This document shows positions 12,559 through 25,961 of a DNA stretch of 64,000 nucleotides, in pieces. Under the pieces are notes generated by a model. It was not told where the DNA came from and searched no databases. It worked only from the letters and a program-made list of their open reading frames with translations. The position numbers were made by a program, and so were the translations under genes. The DNA is from Osmia lignaria lignaria (lineage: Eukaryota; Arthropoda; Insecta; Hymenoptera; Megachilidae). The stretch covers positions 10,230,001 through 10,294,000 of the forward strand of contig NW_027478167.1 of NCBI RefSeq assembly GCF_051020975.1, written 5' to 3'. Each line of letters begins with the position of its first letter. Within the stretch, counting starts at the first letter, position 1.

Positions 12559-14812
12559 TACGCCTCTGATCGAAAAATATCATAGAACATAAAAAGTAGG
12601 AAACTTAATTCTCTACAAAAAAGGTCTCTTAACATTTTGCCATAGCTCGCTTCGTTTCCGAGATATTTGCAGATTTATCTCAAGGGAAGGGGCCTGACGG
12701 ACATATTTCGAGATATTTCTTCTTCTTGTTGTTCTTCTTCTGCACAGCTAAGCTGGAAGTGGCATTTGCAGCTCGCAATAGTGCAGAGTTATCTCAAAGA
12801 AAGGGGCCACGGTGTTTCTGTATCTCTATTATGTTGGTGCGGCTTCGGAACTTTTAAATATCTTGATATATCTCGAGAACTACGCGTCTGATCAAAAAAT
12901 ATCATAGAACATAAAAAGTAGGAAACTTAATTCTCTACCACAACGGTCTCTTAACATTTTGCCACAGCTCGCTTCGTTTCCGAGATATTTGCATATTTAT
13001 CTCAAGGGAAGGGGCCTGACGGACATATTTCGAGATATTTCTTCTTCTTGTTGTTCTTCTTCTGCACAGCTAAGCTGGAAGTGGCATTTGCGGCTCGCAC
13101 TAGTGCAGAGTTATCTCAAAGAAAGGGGCCACGGTGTTTCTGTATCTCTATTATGTTGGTGCGGCTTCGGAACTTTTAAATATCTCGATATATCTCGAAA
13201 ACTACGCTTCTGATCAAAAAATATCATAGAACATAAATTGTAGGAAACATAATTCTCTACAAAAAAGGTCTCTTAACATTTTGCCATAGCTCGCTTCGTT
13301 TCCGAGATCTTTGCAGATTCATCTCAAGGGAAGGGGTCTGACGGACATATTTCGAGATATTTCTTCTTCTTGTTGTTCTTCTTCTGCACAGCTAAGCTCG
13401 AAGTGGCATTTGCAGCTCGCAATAGTGCAGAGGTATCTCAAAGAAAGAGGCCACGGTGTTTCTGTACCTCTATTATGTTGGTGCAGCTTCGGAACTTTTA
13501 AATATCTTGATATATCTCGAGAACTACGCATCTGATCAAAAAATATCATCGAACATAAAAAGTAGGAAACTTAATTCTCTACAAAAAAGGTCTCTTAACA
13601 TTTTGCCATAGCTCGCTTCGTTTCCGAGATATTTGCAGATTCAGCTCAAAGGAACTGGTCTGACGGACATATTTCGAGATATTTCTTCTTCTTGTTGTTC
13701 TTCTTCTGCACAGCTAAGCTCGAAGTGGCATTTGCAGCTCGCAATAGTGCAGAGTTATCTCAAAGAAAGAGGCCACGGTGTTTCTGTACCTCTATTATGT
13801 TGGTGCAGCTTCGGAACTTTTAAATATCTTGATATATCTCGAGAACTACGCATCTGATCAAAAAATATCATCGAACATAAAAAGTAGGAAACTTAATTCT
13901 CTACAAAAAAGGTCTCTTAACATTTTGCCATAGCTCGCTTCGTTTCCGAGATATTTGCAGATTCAGCTCAAAGGAACTGGCCTGACGGACATATTTCGAG
14001 ATATTTCTTCTTCTTGTTGTTCTTCCTCTGCACAGCTAAGCTGGAAGTGGCATTTGCAGCTCGCAATATTGCAGAGTTATCTCACAGAAAGGGGCCACGG
14101 TGTTTCTGTATCTCTATTATGTTGGTGCGGTTTCGGAACTTTTAAATATCTCGATATATCTCGAAAACTACGCTTCTGATCAAAAAATATCATAGAACAT
14201 AAATTGTAGGAAACATAATTCTCTACAAAAAAGGTCTCTTAACATTTTGCCATAGCTCGCTTCGTTTCCGAGATATTTGCAGATTTATCTCAAGGGAAGG
14301 GGCCTGACGGACATATTTCGAGATATTTCTTCTTCTTGTTGTTCTTCTTCTGCACAGCTAAGCTGGAAGTGGCATTTGCAGCTCGCAATAGTGCAGAGTT
14401 ATCTCAAAGAAAGGGGCCACGGTGTTTCTGTATCTCTATTATGTTGGTGCGGCTTCGGAACTTTTAAATATCTTGATATATCTCGAGAACTACGCGTCTG
14501 ATCAAAAAATATCATAGAACATAAAAAGTAGGAAACTTAATTCTCTACCACAACGGTCTCTTAACATTTTGCCACAGCTCGCTTCGTTTCCGAGATATTT
14601 GCATATTTATCTCAAGGGAAGGGGCCTGACGGACATATTTCGAGATATTTCTTCTTCTTGTTGTTCTTCTTCTGCACAGCTAAGCTGGAAGTGGCATTTG
14701 CGGCTCGCACTAGTGCAGAGTTATCTCAAAGAAAGGGGCCACGGTGTTTCTGTATCTCTATTATGTTGGTGCGGCTTCGGAACTTTTAAATATCTCGATA
14801 TATCTCGAAAAC
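12559..14812 (+). repeat. Satellite copies 40-46 with a partial 5-copy period
   Basis: The pair of copies carrying tacgcgtctg, ctaccacaacgg and ccacagctcgc occurs near 12880-12990 and again near 14490-14600, 1610 bp apart. Between them lie copies of the gattcatctc subfamily (aagctcgaag, aaagaggcc, gtacctc, gtgcagc, atcatcgaac) and the gattcagctc subfamily. Confidence 0.7.
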
Positions 14813-17800
14813 TACGCTTCTGATCAAAAAATATCATAGAACATAAATTGTAGGAAACATAATTCTCTACAAAATAGGTCTCTTAACATTTTGCCATAGC
14901 TCGCTTCGTTTCCGAGATATTTGCAGATTCATCTCAAGGGAAGGGGTCTGACGGACATATTTCGAGATATTTCTTCTTCTTGTTGTTCTTCTTCTGCACA
15001 GCTAAGCTCGAAGTGGCATTTGCAGCTCGCAATAGTGCAGAGTTATCTCAAAGAAAGAGGCCACGGTGTTTCTATACCTCTATTATGTTGGTGCAGCTTC
15101 GGAACTTTTAAATATCTTGATATATCTCGAGAACTACGCATCTGATCAAAAAATATCATCGAACATAAAAAGTAGGAAACTTAATTCTCTACAAAAAAGG
15201 TCTCTTAACATTTTGCCATAGCTCGCTTCGTTTCCGAGATATTTGCAGATTTATCTCAAGGGAAGTGGCCTGACGGACATATTTCGAGATATTTCTTCTT
15301 CTTGTTGTTCTTCTTCTGCACAGCTAAGCTGGAAGTGGCATTTGCCGCTCGCACTAGTGCAGAGTTATCTCAAAGAAAGGGGCCACGGTGTTTCTGTATC
15401 TCTATTATGTTGGTGCGGCTTCGGAACTTTTAAATATCTTGATATATCTCGAGAACTACGCATCTGATCAAAAAATATCATAGAACATAAAAAGTAGGAA
15501 ACTTAATTCTCTACAAAAAAGGTCTCTTAACATTTTGCCATAGCTCGCTTCGTTTCCGAGATATTTGCATATTTATCTCAAGGGAAGGGGCCTGACGGAC
15601 ATATTTCGAGACATTTCTTCTTCTTGTTGTTCTTCTTCTGCACAGCTAAGCTCGAAGTGGCATTTGCCGCTCGCACTAGTGCAGAGTTATCTCAAAGAAA
15701 GGGGCCACGGTGTTTCTGTATCTCTATTATGTTGGTGCGGCTTCGGAACTTTTAAATATCTTGATATATCTCGAGAACTACGCATCTGATCAAAAAATAT
15801 CATAGAACATAAAAAGTAGGAAACTTAATTCTCTACAAAAAAGGTCTCTTAACATTTTGCCATAGCTCGCTTCGTTTCCGAGATATTTGCATATTTATCT
15901 CAAGGGAAGGGGCCTGACGGACATATTTCGAGACATTTCTTCTTCTTGTTGTTCTTCTTCTGCACAGCTAAGCTGGAAGTGGCATTTGCGGCTCGCACTA
16001 GTGCAGAGTTATCTCAAAGAAAGGGGCCACGGTGTTTCTGTATCTCTATTATGTTGGTGCGGCTTCGGAACTTTTAAATATCTCGATATATCTCGAAAAC
16101 TACGCTTCTGATCAAAAAATATCATAGAACATAAATTGTAGGAAACATAATTCTCTACAAAAAAGGTCTCTTAACATTTTGCCATAGCTCGCTTCGTTTC
16201 CGAGATATTTGCAGATTCATCTCAAGGGAAGGGGTCTGACGGACATATTTCGAGATATTTCTTCTTCTTGTTGTTCTTCTTCTGCACAGCTAAGCTCGAA
16301 GTGGCATTTGCAGCTCGCAATAGTGCAGAGTTATCTCAAAGAAAGAGGCCACGGTGTTTCTATACCTCTATTATGTTGGTGCAGCTTCGGAACTTTTAAA
16401 TATCTTGATATATCTCGAGAACTACGCATCTGATCAAAAAATATCATCGAACATAAAAAGTAGGAAACTTAATTCTCTACAAAAAAGGTCTCTTAACATT
16501 TTGCCATAGCTCGCTTCGTTTCCGAGATATTTGCAGATTTATCTCAAGGGAAGTGGCCTGACGGACATATTTCGAGATATTTCTTCTTCTTGTTGTTCTT
16601 CTTCTGCACAGCTAAGCTGGAAGTGGCATTTGCCGCTCGCACTAGTGCAGAGTTATCTCAAAGAAAGGGGCCACGGTGTTTCTGTATCTCTATTATGTTG
16701 GTGCGGCTTCGGAACTTTTAAATATCTTGATATATCTCGAGAACTACGCATCTGATCAAAAAATATCATAGAACATAAAAAGTAGGAAACTTAATTCTCT
16801 ACAAAAAAGGTCTCTTAACATTTTGCCATAGCTCGCTTCGTTTCCGAGATATTTGCATATTTATCTCAAGGGAAGGGGCCTGACGGACATATTTCGAGAC
16901 ATTTCTTCTTCTTGTTGTTCTTCTTCTGCACAGCTAAGCTCGAAGTGGCATTTGCCGCTCGCACTAGTGCAGAGTTATCTCAAAGAAAGGGGCCACGGTG
17001 TTTCTGTATCTCTATTATGTTGGTGCGGCTTCGGAACTTTTAAATATCTTGATATATCTCGAGAACTACGCATCTGATCAAAAAATATCATAGAACATAA
17101 AAAGTAGGAAACTTAATTCTCTACAAAAAAGGTCTCTTAACATTTTGCCATAGCTCGCTTCGTTTCCGAGATATTTGCATATTTATCTCAAGGGAAGGGG
17201 CCTGACGGACATATTTCGAGACATTTCTTCTTCTTGTTGTTCTTCTTCTGCACAGCTAAGCTGGAAGTGGCATTTGCGGCTCGCACTAGTGCAGAGTTAT
17301 CTCAAAGAAAGGGGCCACGGTGTTTCTGTATCTCTATTATGTTGGTGCGGCTTCGGAACTTTTAAATATCTCGATATATCTCGAAAACTACGCTTCTGAT
17401 CAAAAAATATCATAGAACATAAATTGTAGGAAACATAATTCTCTACAAAAAAGGTCTCTTAACATTTTGCCATAGCTCGCTTCGTTTCCGAGATATTTGC
17501 AGATTCATCTCAAGGGGAGGGGTCTGACGGACATATTTCGAGATATTTCTTCTTCTTGTTGTTCTTCTTCTGCACAGCTAAGCTCGAAGTGGCATTTGCA
17601 GCTCGCAATAGTGCAGAGTTATCTCAAAGAAAGAGGCCACGGTGTTTCTGTACCTCTATTATGTTGGTGCAGCTTCGGAACTTTTAAATATCTTGATATA
17701 TCTCGAGAACTACGCATCTGATCAAAAAATATCATCGAACATAAAAAGTAGGAAACTTAATTCTCTACAAAAAAGGTCTCTTAACATTTTGCCATAGCTC

Positions 17801-18998
17801 GCTTCGTTTCCGAGATATTTGCAGATTCAGCTCAAAGGAACTGGCCTGACGGACATATTTCGAGATATTTCTTCTTCTTGTTGTTCTTCCTCTGCACAGC
17901 TAAGCTGGAAGTGGCATTTGCAGCTCGCAATAGTGCAGAGTTATCTCAAAGAAAGAGGCCACGGTGTTTCTATACCTCTATTATGTTGGTGCAGCTTCGG
18001 AACTTTTAAATATCTTGATATATCTCGAGAACTACGCATCTGATCAAAAAATATCATCGAACATAAAAAGTAGGAAACTTAATTCTCTACAAAAAAGGTC
18101 TCTTAACATTTTGCCATAGCTCGCTTCGTTTCCGAGATATTTGCAGATTTATCTCAAGGGAAGTGGCCTGACGGACATATTTCGAGATATTTCTTCTTCT
18201 TGTTGTTCTTCTTCTGCACAGCTAAGCTGGAAGTGGCATTTGCCGCTCGCACTAGTGCAGAGTTATCTCAAAGAAAGGGGCCACGGTGTTTCTGTATCTC
18301 TATTATGTTGGTGCGGCTTCGGAACTTTTAAATATCTTGATATATCTCGAGAACTACGCATCTGATCAAAAAATATCATAGAACATAAAAAGTAGGAAAC
18401 TTAATTCTCTACAAAAAAGGTCTCTTAACATTTTGCCATAGCTCGCTTCGTTTCCGAGATATTTGCATATTTATCTCAAGGGAAGGGGCCTGACGGACAT
18501 ATTTCGAGACATTTCTTCTTCTTGTTGTTCTTCTTCTGCACAGCTAAGCTCGAAGTGGCATTTGCCGCTCGCACTAGTGCAGAGTTATCTCAAAGAAAGG
18601 GGCCACGGTGTTTCTGTATCTCTATTATGTTGGTGCGGCTTCGGAACTTTTAAATATCTTGATATATCTCGAGAACTACGCATCTGATCAAAAAATATCA
18701 TAGAACATAAAAAGTAGGAAACTTAATTCTCTACAAAAAAGGTCTCTTAACATTTTGCCATAGCTCGCTTCGTTTCCGAGATATTTGCATATTTATCTCA
18801 AGGGAAGGGGCCTGACGGACATATTTCGAGACATTTCTTCTTCTTGTTGTTCTTCTTCTGCACAGCTAAGCTGGAAGTGGCATTTGCGGCTCGCACTAGA
18901 GCAGAGTTATCTCAAAGAAAGGGGCCACGGTGTTTCTGTATCTCTATTATGTTGGTGCGGCTTCGGAACTTTTAAATATCTCGATATATCTCGAAAAC
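14813..18998 (+). repeat. 4-copy higher-order repeat (1288 bp), three units, the third with an extra copy
   Basis: The order gattcatctc with ctatacctc; gggaagtggcc with gccgctcgc; gcatatttatc with aagctcgaag and gccgctcgc; gcatatttatc with gcggctcgc appears at 14813-16100 and 16101-17388. It appears again at 17389-18998, where an added mosaic copy (17711-18032) makes five. I noticed very few differences between the first two units, for example acaaaatagg versus acaaaaaagg near 14872. This indicates recent amplification. Confidence 0.88.
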
Positions 18999-21893
18999 AA
19001 CGCTTCTGATCAAAAAATATCATAGAACATAAATTGTAGGAAACATAATTCTCTACAAAAAAGGTCTCTTAACATTTTGCCATAGCTCGCTTCGTTTCCG
19101 AGATATTTGCAGATTTATCTCAAGGGAAGGGGCCTGACGGACATATTTCGAGATATTTCTTCTTCTTGTTGTTCTTCTTCTGCACAGCTAAGCTGGAAGT
19201 GGCATTTGCGGCTCGCACTAGTGCAGAGTTATCTCAAAGAAAGGGGCCACGGTGTTTCTGTATCTCTATTATGTTGGTGCGGCTTCGGAACTTTTAAATA
19301 TCTTGATATATCTCGAGAACTACGCATCTGATCAAAAAATATCATAGAACATAAAAAGTAGGAAACTTAATTCTCTACAAAAAAGGTCTCTTAACATTTT
19401 GCCATAGCTCGCTTCGTTTCCGAGATATTTGCATATTTATCTCAAGGGAAGGGGCCTGACGGACATATTTCGAGATATTTCTTCTTCTTGTTGTTCTTCT
19501 TCTGCACAGCTAAGCTGGAAGTGGCATTTGCGGCTCGCACTAGTGCAGAGTTATCTCAAAGTAAGGGGCCACGGTGTTTCTGTATCTCTATTATGTTGGT
19601 GCGGCTTCGGAACTTTTAAATATCTTGATATATCTCGAGAACTACGCATCTGATCAAAAAATATCATAGAACATAAAAAGTAGAAAACTTAATTCTCTAC
19701 AAAAAAGGTCTCTTAACATTTTGCCATAGCTCGCTTCGTTTCCGAGATATTTGCATATTTATCTCAAGGGAAGGGGCCTGACGGACATATTTCGAGATAT
19801 TTCTTCTTCTTGTTGTTCTTCTTCTGCACAGCTAAGCTGGAAGTGGCATTTGCGGCTCGCACTAGTGCAGAGTTATCTCAAAGAAAGGGGCCACGGTGTT
19901 TCTGTATCTCTATTATGTTGGTGCGGCTTCGGAACTTTTAAATATCTCGATATATCTCGAAAACTACGCTTCTGATCAAAAAATATCATAGAACATAAAT
20001 TGTAGGAAACATAATTCTCTACAAAAAAGGTCTCTCAACATTTTGCCATAGCTCGCTTCGTTTCCGAGATATTTGCAGATATATCTCAAGGGAAGGGGCC
20101 TGACGGACATATTTCGAGATATTTCTTCTTCTTGTTGTTCTTCCTCTGCACAGCTAAGCTGGAAGTGGCATTTGCAGCTCGCAATAGTGCAGAGTTATCT
20201 CAAAGAAAGGGGCCACGGTGTTTCTGTATCTCTATTATGTTGGTGCGGCTTCGGAACTTTTAAATATCTTGATATATCTCGAGAACTACGCATCTGATCA
20301 AAAAATATCATAGAACATAAAAGGTAGGAAACTTAATTCTCTACAAAAAAGGTCTCTTAACATTTTGCCATAGCTCGCTTCGTTTCCGAGATATTTGCAT
20401 ATTTATCTCAAGGGAAGGGGCCTGACGGACATATTTCGAGATATTTCTTCTTCTTGTTGTTCTTCTTCTGCACAGCTAAGCTGGAAGTGGCATTTGCGGC
20501 TCGCACTAGTGCAGAGTTATCTCAAAGAAAGGGGCCACGGTGTTTCTGTGTCTCTATTATGTTGGTGCGGCTTCGGAACTTTTAAATATCTCGATATATC
20601 TCGAAAACTACGCTTCTGATCAAAAAATATCATAGAACATAAAAAGTAGGAAACTTAATTCTCTACAAAAAAGGTCTCTTAACATTTTGCCATAGCTCGC
20701 TTCGTTTCCGAGATATTTGCAGATTTATCTCAAGGGAAGGGGCCTAACGGACATATTTCGAGATATTTCTTCTTCTTGTTGTTCTTCTTCTGCACAGCTA
20801 AGCTGGAAGTGGCATTTCCAGCTCGCAATAGTGCAGAGTTATCTCAAAGAAAGGGGCCACGGTGTTTCTGTATCTCTATTATGTTGGTGCGGCTTCGGAA
20901 CTTTTAAATATCTTGATATATCTCGAGAACTACGCATCTGATCAAAAAATATCATAGAACATAAAAAGTAGGAAACTTAATTCTCTACAAAAAAGGTCTC
21001 TTAACATTTTGCCATAGCTCGCTTCGTTTCCGAGATATTTGCATATTTATCTCAAGGGAAGGGGCCTGACGGACATATTTCGAGATATTTCTTCTTCTTG
21101 TTGTTCTTCTGCACAGCTAAGCTGGAAGTGGCATTTGCGGCTCGCACTAGTGCAGAGTTATCTCAAAGAAAGGGGCCACGGTGTTTCTGTATCTCTATTA
21201 TGTTGGTGCGGCTTCGGAACTTTTAAATATCTTGATATATCTCGAGAACTACGCATCTGATCAAAAAATATTATAGAACATAAAAAGTAGGAAACTTAAT
21301 TCTCTACAAAAAAGGTCTCTTAACATTTTGCCATAGCTCGCTTCGTTTCCGAGATATTTGCAGATTTATCTCAAGGGAAGGGGCCTGACGGACATATTTC
21401 GAGATATTTCTTCTTCTTGTTGTTCTTCTTCTGCACAGCTAAGCTGGAAGTGGCATTTGCGGCTCGCACCAGTGCAGAGTTATCTCAAAGAAAGGGGCCA
21501 CGGTGTTTCTGTATCTCTATTATGTTGGTGCGGCTTCGGAACTTTTAAATATCTCGATATATCTCGAAAACTACGCTTCTGATCAAAAAATATCATAGAA
21601 CATAAATTGCAGGAAACATAATTCTCTACAAAAAAGGTCTCTTAACATTTTGCCATAGCTCGCTTCGTTTCCGAGATATTTGCAGATTTATCTCAAGGGA
21701 AGGGGCCTGACGGACATATTTCGAGATATTTCTTCTTCTTGTTGTTCTTCTTCTGCACAGCTAAGCTCGAAGTGGCATTTGCAGCTCGCAATAGTGCAGT
21801 GTTATCTCAAAGAAAGAGGCCACGGTGTTTCTGTACCTCTATTATGTTGGTGCAGCTTTGGAACTTTTAAATATCTTGATATATCTCGAGAAC
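18999..21893 (+). repeat. Satellite copies 60-68, no clear higher-order period
   Basis: Copies alternate between the gcagat and gcatat forms, and between the gaaaactacgcttc and gagaactacgcatc ends, without a fixed order. The block includes the 319-bp copy (20931-21249). Private changes include aaagtaagg near 19560, gtgtctc near 20549 and gcaccagtg near 21469. Confidence 0.85.
20931..21249 (+). repeat. Shortened satellite monomer (319 bp), 3-bp deletion
   Basis: This is the only copy with a deletion. One ttc/tct triplet is missing in the pyrimidine tract at about 21100-21112 (ttgttcttctgcac in place of ttgttcttcttctgcac). All landmarks shift by 3 bp from here. It is a typical slippage event and leaves the open frame intact. 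Confidence 0.95.
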
Positions 21894-23181
21894 TACGCAT
21901 CTGATCAAAAAATATCATCGAACATAAAAAGTAGGCAACTTAATTCTCTACAACAACGGTCTCTTAACATTTTGCCACAGCACGCTTCGTTTCCGAGATA
22001 TTTGCATATTTATCTCAAGGGAAGGGGCCTGACGGACATATTTCGAGATATTTCTTCTTCTTGTTGTTCTTCTTCTGCACAGCTAAGCTGGAAGTGGCAT
22101 TTGCGGCTCGCACTAGTGCAGAGTTATCTCAAAGAAAGGGGCCACGGTGTTTCTGTATCTCTATTATGTTGGTGCGGCTTCGGAACTTTTAAATATCTCG
22201 ATATATCTCGAAAACTACGCTTCTGATCAAAAAATATCATAGAACATAAATTGTAGGAAACATAATTCTCTACAAAAAAGGTCTCTAAACATTTTGCCAT
22301 AGCTCTCTTCGTTTCCGAGACATTTGCAGATTTATCTCAAGGGAAGGGGCCTGACGGACATATTTCGAGATATTTCTTCTTCTTGTTGTTCTTCTTCTGC
22401 ACAGCTAAGCTGGAAGTGGCATTTGCAGCTCGCAATAGTGCAGAGTTATCTCAAAGAAAGGGGCCACGGTGTTTCTGTATCTCTATTATGTTGGTGCGGC
22501 TTCGGAACTTTTAAATATCTTGATATATCTCGAGAACTACGCGTCTGATCAAAAAATATCATAGAACATAAAAAGTAGGAAACTTAATTCTCTACAACAA
22601 CGGTCTCTTAACATTTTGCCACAGCTCGCTTCGTTTCCGAGATATTTGCATATTTATCTCAAGGGAAGGGGCCTGACGGACATATTTCGAGATATTTCTT
22701 CTTCTTGTTGTTCTTCTTCTGCACAGCTAAGCTGGAAGTGGCATTTGCGGCTCGCACTAGTGCAGAGTTATCTCAAAGAAAGGGGCCACGGTGTTTCTGT
22801 ATCTCTATTATGTTGGTGCGGCTTCGGAACTTTTAAATATCTCGATATATCTCGAAAACTACGCTTCTGATCAAAAAATATCATAGAACATAAATTGTAG
22901 GAAACATAATTCTCTACAAAAAAGGTCTCTTAACATTTTGCCATAGCTCTCTTCGTTTCCGAGACATTTGCAGATTTATCTCAAGGGAAGGGGCCTGACG
23001 GACATATTTCGAGATATTTCTTCTTCTTGTTGTTCTTCTTCTGCACAGCTAAGCTGGAAGTGGCATTTGCAGCTCGCAATAGTGCAGAGTTATCTCAAAG
23101 AAAGGGGCCATGGTGTTTCTGTATCTCTATTATGTTGGTGCGGCTTCGGAACTTTTAAATATCTTGATATATCTCGAGAAC
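21894..23181 (+). repeat. Tandem duplication of a two-copy unit (644 bp)
   Basis: Two dimers, 21894-22537 and 22538-23181, share the order ctacaacaacgg with gcatatttatc, then agctctcttcg with gagacatttg. The first dimer has two private changes, aggcaac and cagcacgc, near 21930-21985. The second ends with catggtg and a cgcctctgatcg tail. Confidence 0.78.
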
Positions 23182-25767
23182 TACGCCTCTGATCGAAAAA
23201 TATCATAGAACATAAAAAGTAGGAAACTTAATTCTCTACAAAAAAGGTCTCTTAACATTTTGCCATAGCTCGCTTCGTTTCCGAGATATTTGCAGATTTA
23301 TCTCAAGGGAAGGGGCCTGACGGACATATTTCGAGATATTTCTTCTTTTTGTTGTTCTTCTTCTGCACAGCTAAGCTGGAAGTGGCATTTGCAGCGCGCA
23401 ATAGTGCAGAGTTATCTCAAAGAAAGGGGCCACGGTGTTTCTGTATCTCTATTATGTTGGTGCGGCTTCGGAACTTTTAAATATCTCGATATATCTCGAA
23501 AACTACGCTTCTGATCAAAAAATATCATAGAACATAAATTGTAGAAAACATAATTCTCTACAAAAAAGGTCTCTTAACATTTTGCCATAGCTCGCTTCGT
23601 TTCCGAGATATTTGCAGATTTATCTCAAGGGAAGGGGCCTGACGGACATATTTCGAGATATTTCTTCTTCTTGTTGTTCTTCTTCTGCACAGCTAAGCTG
23701 GAACTGGCATTTGCGGCTCGCACTAGTGCAGAGTTATCTCAAAGAAAGGGGCCACGGTGTTTCTGTATCCCTATTATGTTGGTGCGGCTTCGGAACTTTT
23801 AAATATCTCGATATATCTCGAAAACTACGCTTCTGATCAAAAAATATCATAGAACATAAATTGTAGGAAACATAATTCTCTACAAAAAACGTCTCTTAAC
23901 ATTTTGCCATAGCTCGCTTCGTTTCCGAGATATTTGCAGATTCAGCTCAAAGGAACTGGCCTGACGGACATATTTCGAGATATTTCTTCTTCTTGTTGTT
24001 CTTCCTCTGCACAGCTAAGCTGGAAGTGGCATTTGCAGCTCGCAATAGTGCAGAGTTATCTCAAAGAGAGGGGCCACGGTGTTTCTGTATCTCTATTATG
24101 TTGGTGCGGCTTCGGAACTTTTAAATATCTTGATATATTTCGAGAACTACGCATCTGATCAAAAAATATCATAGAAGATAAAAAGTAGGAAACTTAATTC
24201 TCTACAAAAAAGGTCTCTTAACATTTCGCCATAGCTCGCTTCGTTTCCGAGATATTTGCAGATTTATCTCAAGGGAAGGGGCCTGTCGGACATATTTCGA
24301 GATATTTCTTCTTCTTGTTGTTCTTCTTCTGCACAGCTAAGCTGGAAGTGGCATTTGCGGCTCGCACTAGTGCAGAGTTATCTCAAAGAAAGGGGCCACG
24401 GTGTTTCTGTATCTCTATTATGTTGGTGCGGCTTCGGAACTTTTAAATATCTCGATATATCTCGAAAACTACGCTTCTGATCAAAAAATATCATAGAACA
24501 TAAATTGTAGGAAACATAATTCTCTACAAAAAACGTCTCTTAACATTTTGCCATAGCTCGCTTCGATTCCGAGATATTTGCAGATTCAGCTCAAAGGAAC
24601 GGGCCTGACGGACATATTTCGAGATACTTCTTCTTCTTGTTGTTCTTCCTCTGCACAGCTAAGCTGGAAGTGGCATTTGGAGCTCGCAATAGTGCAGAGT
24701 TATCTCAAAGAAAGGGGCCACGGTGTTTCTGTATCTCTATTATGTTGGTGCGGCTTCGGAACTTTTAAATATCTCGATATATCTCGAAAACTACGCTTCT
24801 GATCAAAAAATATCATAGAACATAAATTGTAGGAAACATAATTCTCTACAAAAAACGTCTCTTAACATTTTGCCATAGCTCGCTTCGTTTCCGAGATATT
24901 TGCAGATTCAGCTCAAAGGAACTGGCCTGACGGACATATTTCGAGATATTTCTTCTTCTTGTTGTTGTTCCTCTGCACAGCTAAGCTGGAAGTGGCATTT
25001 GCAGCTCGCAATAGTGCAGAGTTATCTCAAAGAGAGGGGCCACGGTGTTTCTGTATCTCTATTATGTTGGTGCGGCTTCGGAACTTTTAAATATCTCGAT
25101 ATATCTCGAAAACTACGCTTCTGATCAAAAAATATCATAGAACATAAAAAGTAGGAAACTTAATTCTCTACAAAAAAGGTCTCTTAACAGTTTGCCATAG
25201 CTCGCTTCGTTTCCGAGATATTTGCAGATTTATCTCAAGGGAAGGGGCCTGTCGGACATATTTCGAGATATTTCTTCTTCTTGTTGTTCTTCTTCTGCAC
25301 AGCTAAGCTGGAAGTGGCATTTGCGGCTCGCACTAGTGCAGAGTTATCTCAAAGAAAGGGGCCACGGTGTTTCTGTATCTCTATTATGTTGGTGCGGCTT
25401 CGGAACTTTTAAATATCTCGATATATCTCGAAAACTACGCTTCTGATCAAAAAATATCATAGAACATAAATTGTAGGAAACATAATTCTCTACAAAAAAC
25501 GTCTCTTAACATTTTGCCATAGCTCGCTTCGATTCCGAGATATTTGCAGATTCAGCTCAAAGGAACGGGCCTGACGGACATATTTCGAGATACTTCTTCT
25601 TCTTGTTGTTCTTCCTCTGCACAGCTAACCTGGAAGTGGCATTTGCAGCTCGCAATAGTGCAGAGTTATCTCAAAGAAAGGGGCCACGGTGTTTCTGTAT
25701 CTCTATTATGTTGGTGCGGCTTCGGAACTTTTAAATATCTTGATATATCTCGAGAACTACGCATCTG

Positions 25768-25821
25768 ATCAAAAAATATCATAGAACATAAAAAGTAGGA
25801 AACTTAATTCTCTACAAAAAA
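25768..25821 (+). repeat. A-tract-rich segment of the monomer
   Basis: Three runs of five or six A (offsets 14-19, 33-37 and 59-64) lie within about 50 bp, separated by mixed AT-rich sequence. Runs spaced roughly two to two and a half helical turns apart can bend DNA, and bent segments are known from several satellites, but bending here is inference. The segment also carries the most useful subfamily marks: aaaaagtaggaaactt versus aaattgtaggaaacat, with atcatcgaac and agaagataaa as rarer forms. Confidence 0.6.
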
Positions 25822-25831
25822 GGTCTCTTAA

Positions 25832-25899
25832 CATTTTGCCATAGCTCGCTTCGTTTCCGAGATATTTGCAGATTTATCTCAAGGGAAGGGGCCTGACGG
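25832..25899 (+). repeat. Internal half-repeat A of the monomer
   Basis: Offset 75-142 resembles offset 205-254. The best part aligns ttgcagatttatctcaaggg with gtgcagagttatctcaaaga, then aaggggcc and acgg in both, with a 2-bp gap. The upstream cattttgc and agctcgc also recur as cattt and agctcgc, but 126-130 bp away instead of 112-114 bp, because half A has an extra piece around cgtttccgagatatt. This suggests that the 322-bp unit arose partly from duplication of a shorter element. The alignment was made by eye. Confidence 0.65.
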
Positions 25900-25914
25900 A
25901 CATATTTCGAGATA

Positions 25915-25940
25915 TTTCTTCCTCTTGTTGTTCTTCTTCT
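25915..25940 (+). repeat. TTC-rich pyrimidine tract, the microsatellite-like part of the monomer
   Basis: Offset 158-183 is built of ttc and ttg triplets with almost no A. It is the likeliest place for polymerase slippage, and the only length-shortened copy in the window (20931-21249) has lost one triplet exactly here. Even so, the tract keeps its length in all other copies. Shared variants such as cctctt, ttcctctgc and tgtagttc within it help to define subfamilies. Confidence 0.8.
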
Positions 25941-25961
25941 GCACAGCTAAGCTGGAAGTGG

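Noticed and set aside
21825..22226. 133-codon open frame spanning two monomers
   Set aside because: It begins at GTG and exists only because private substitutions in one copy remove the stop that usually separates two monomers. It is unique in the window and made entirely of satellite sequence.
25883..25899. Hammerhead ribozyme core, known from some satellite RNAs
   Set aside because: The monomer has cctgacgga, which misses the required CUGANGA by one base, and no suitably placed GAAA and cleavage triplet with pairing stems. The gcctgatgg variant also fails.
25847..25927. CENP-B box
   Set aside because: I compared TTCG-containing sites (cttcgtttccgag, tttcgagatatttc, cttcggaac) and their complements with the nTTCGnnnnAnnCGGGn core. 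None has the CGGG part in place.
25915..25940. Polypyrimidine tract and splice acceptor of an intron
   Set aside because: The TTC-rich tract followed by tgcacag resembles an acceptor, but no flanking coding exon or donor exists and the same sequence repeats in every copy.
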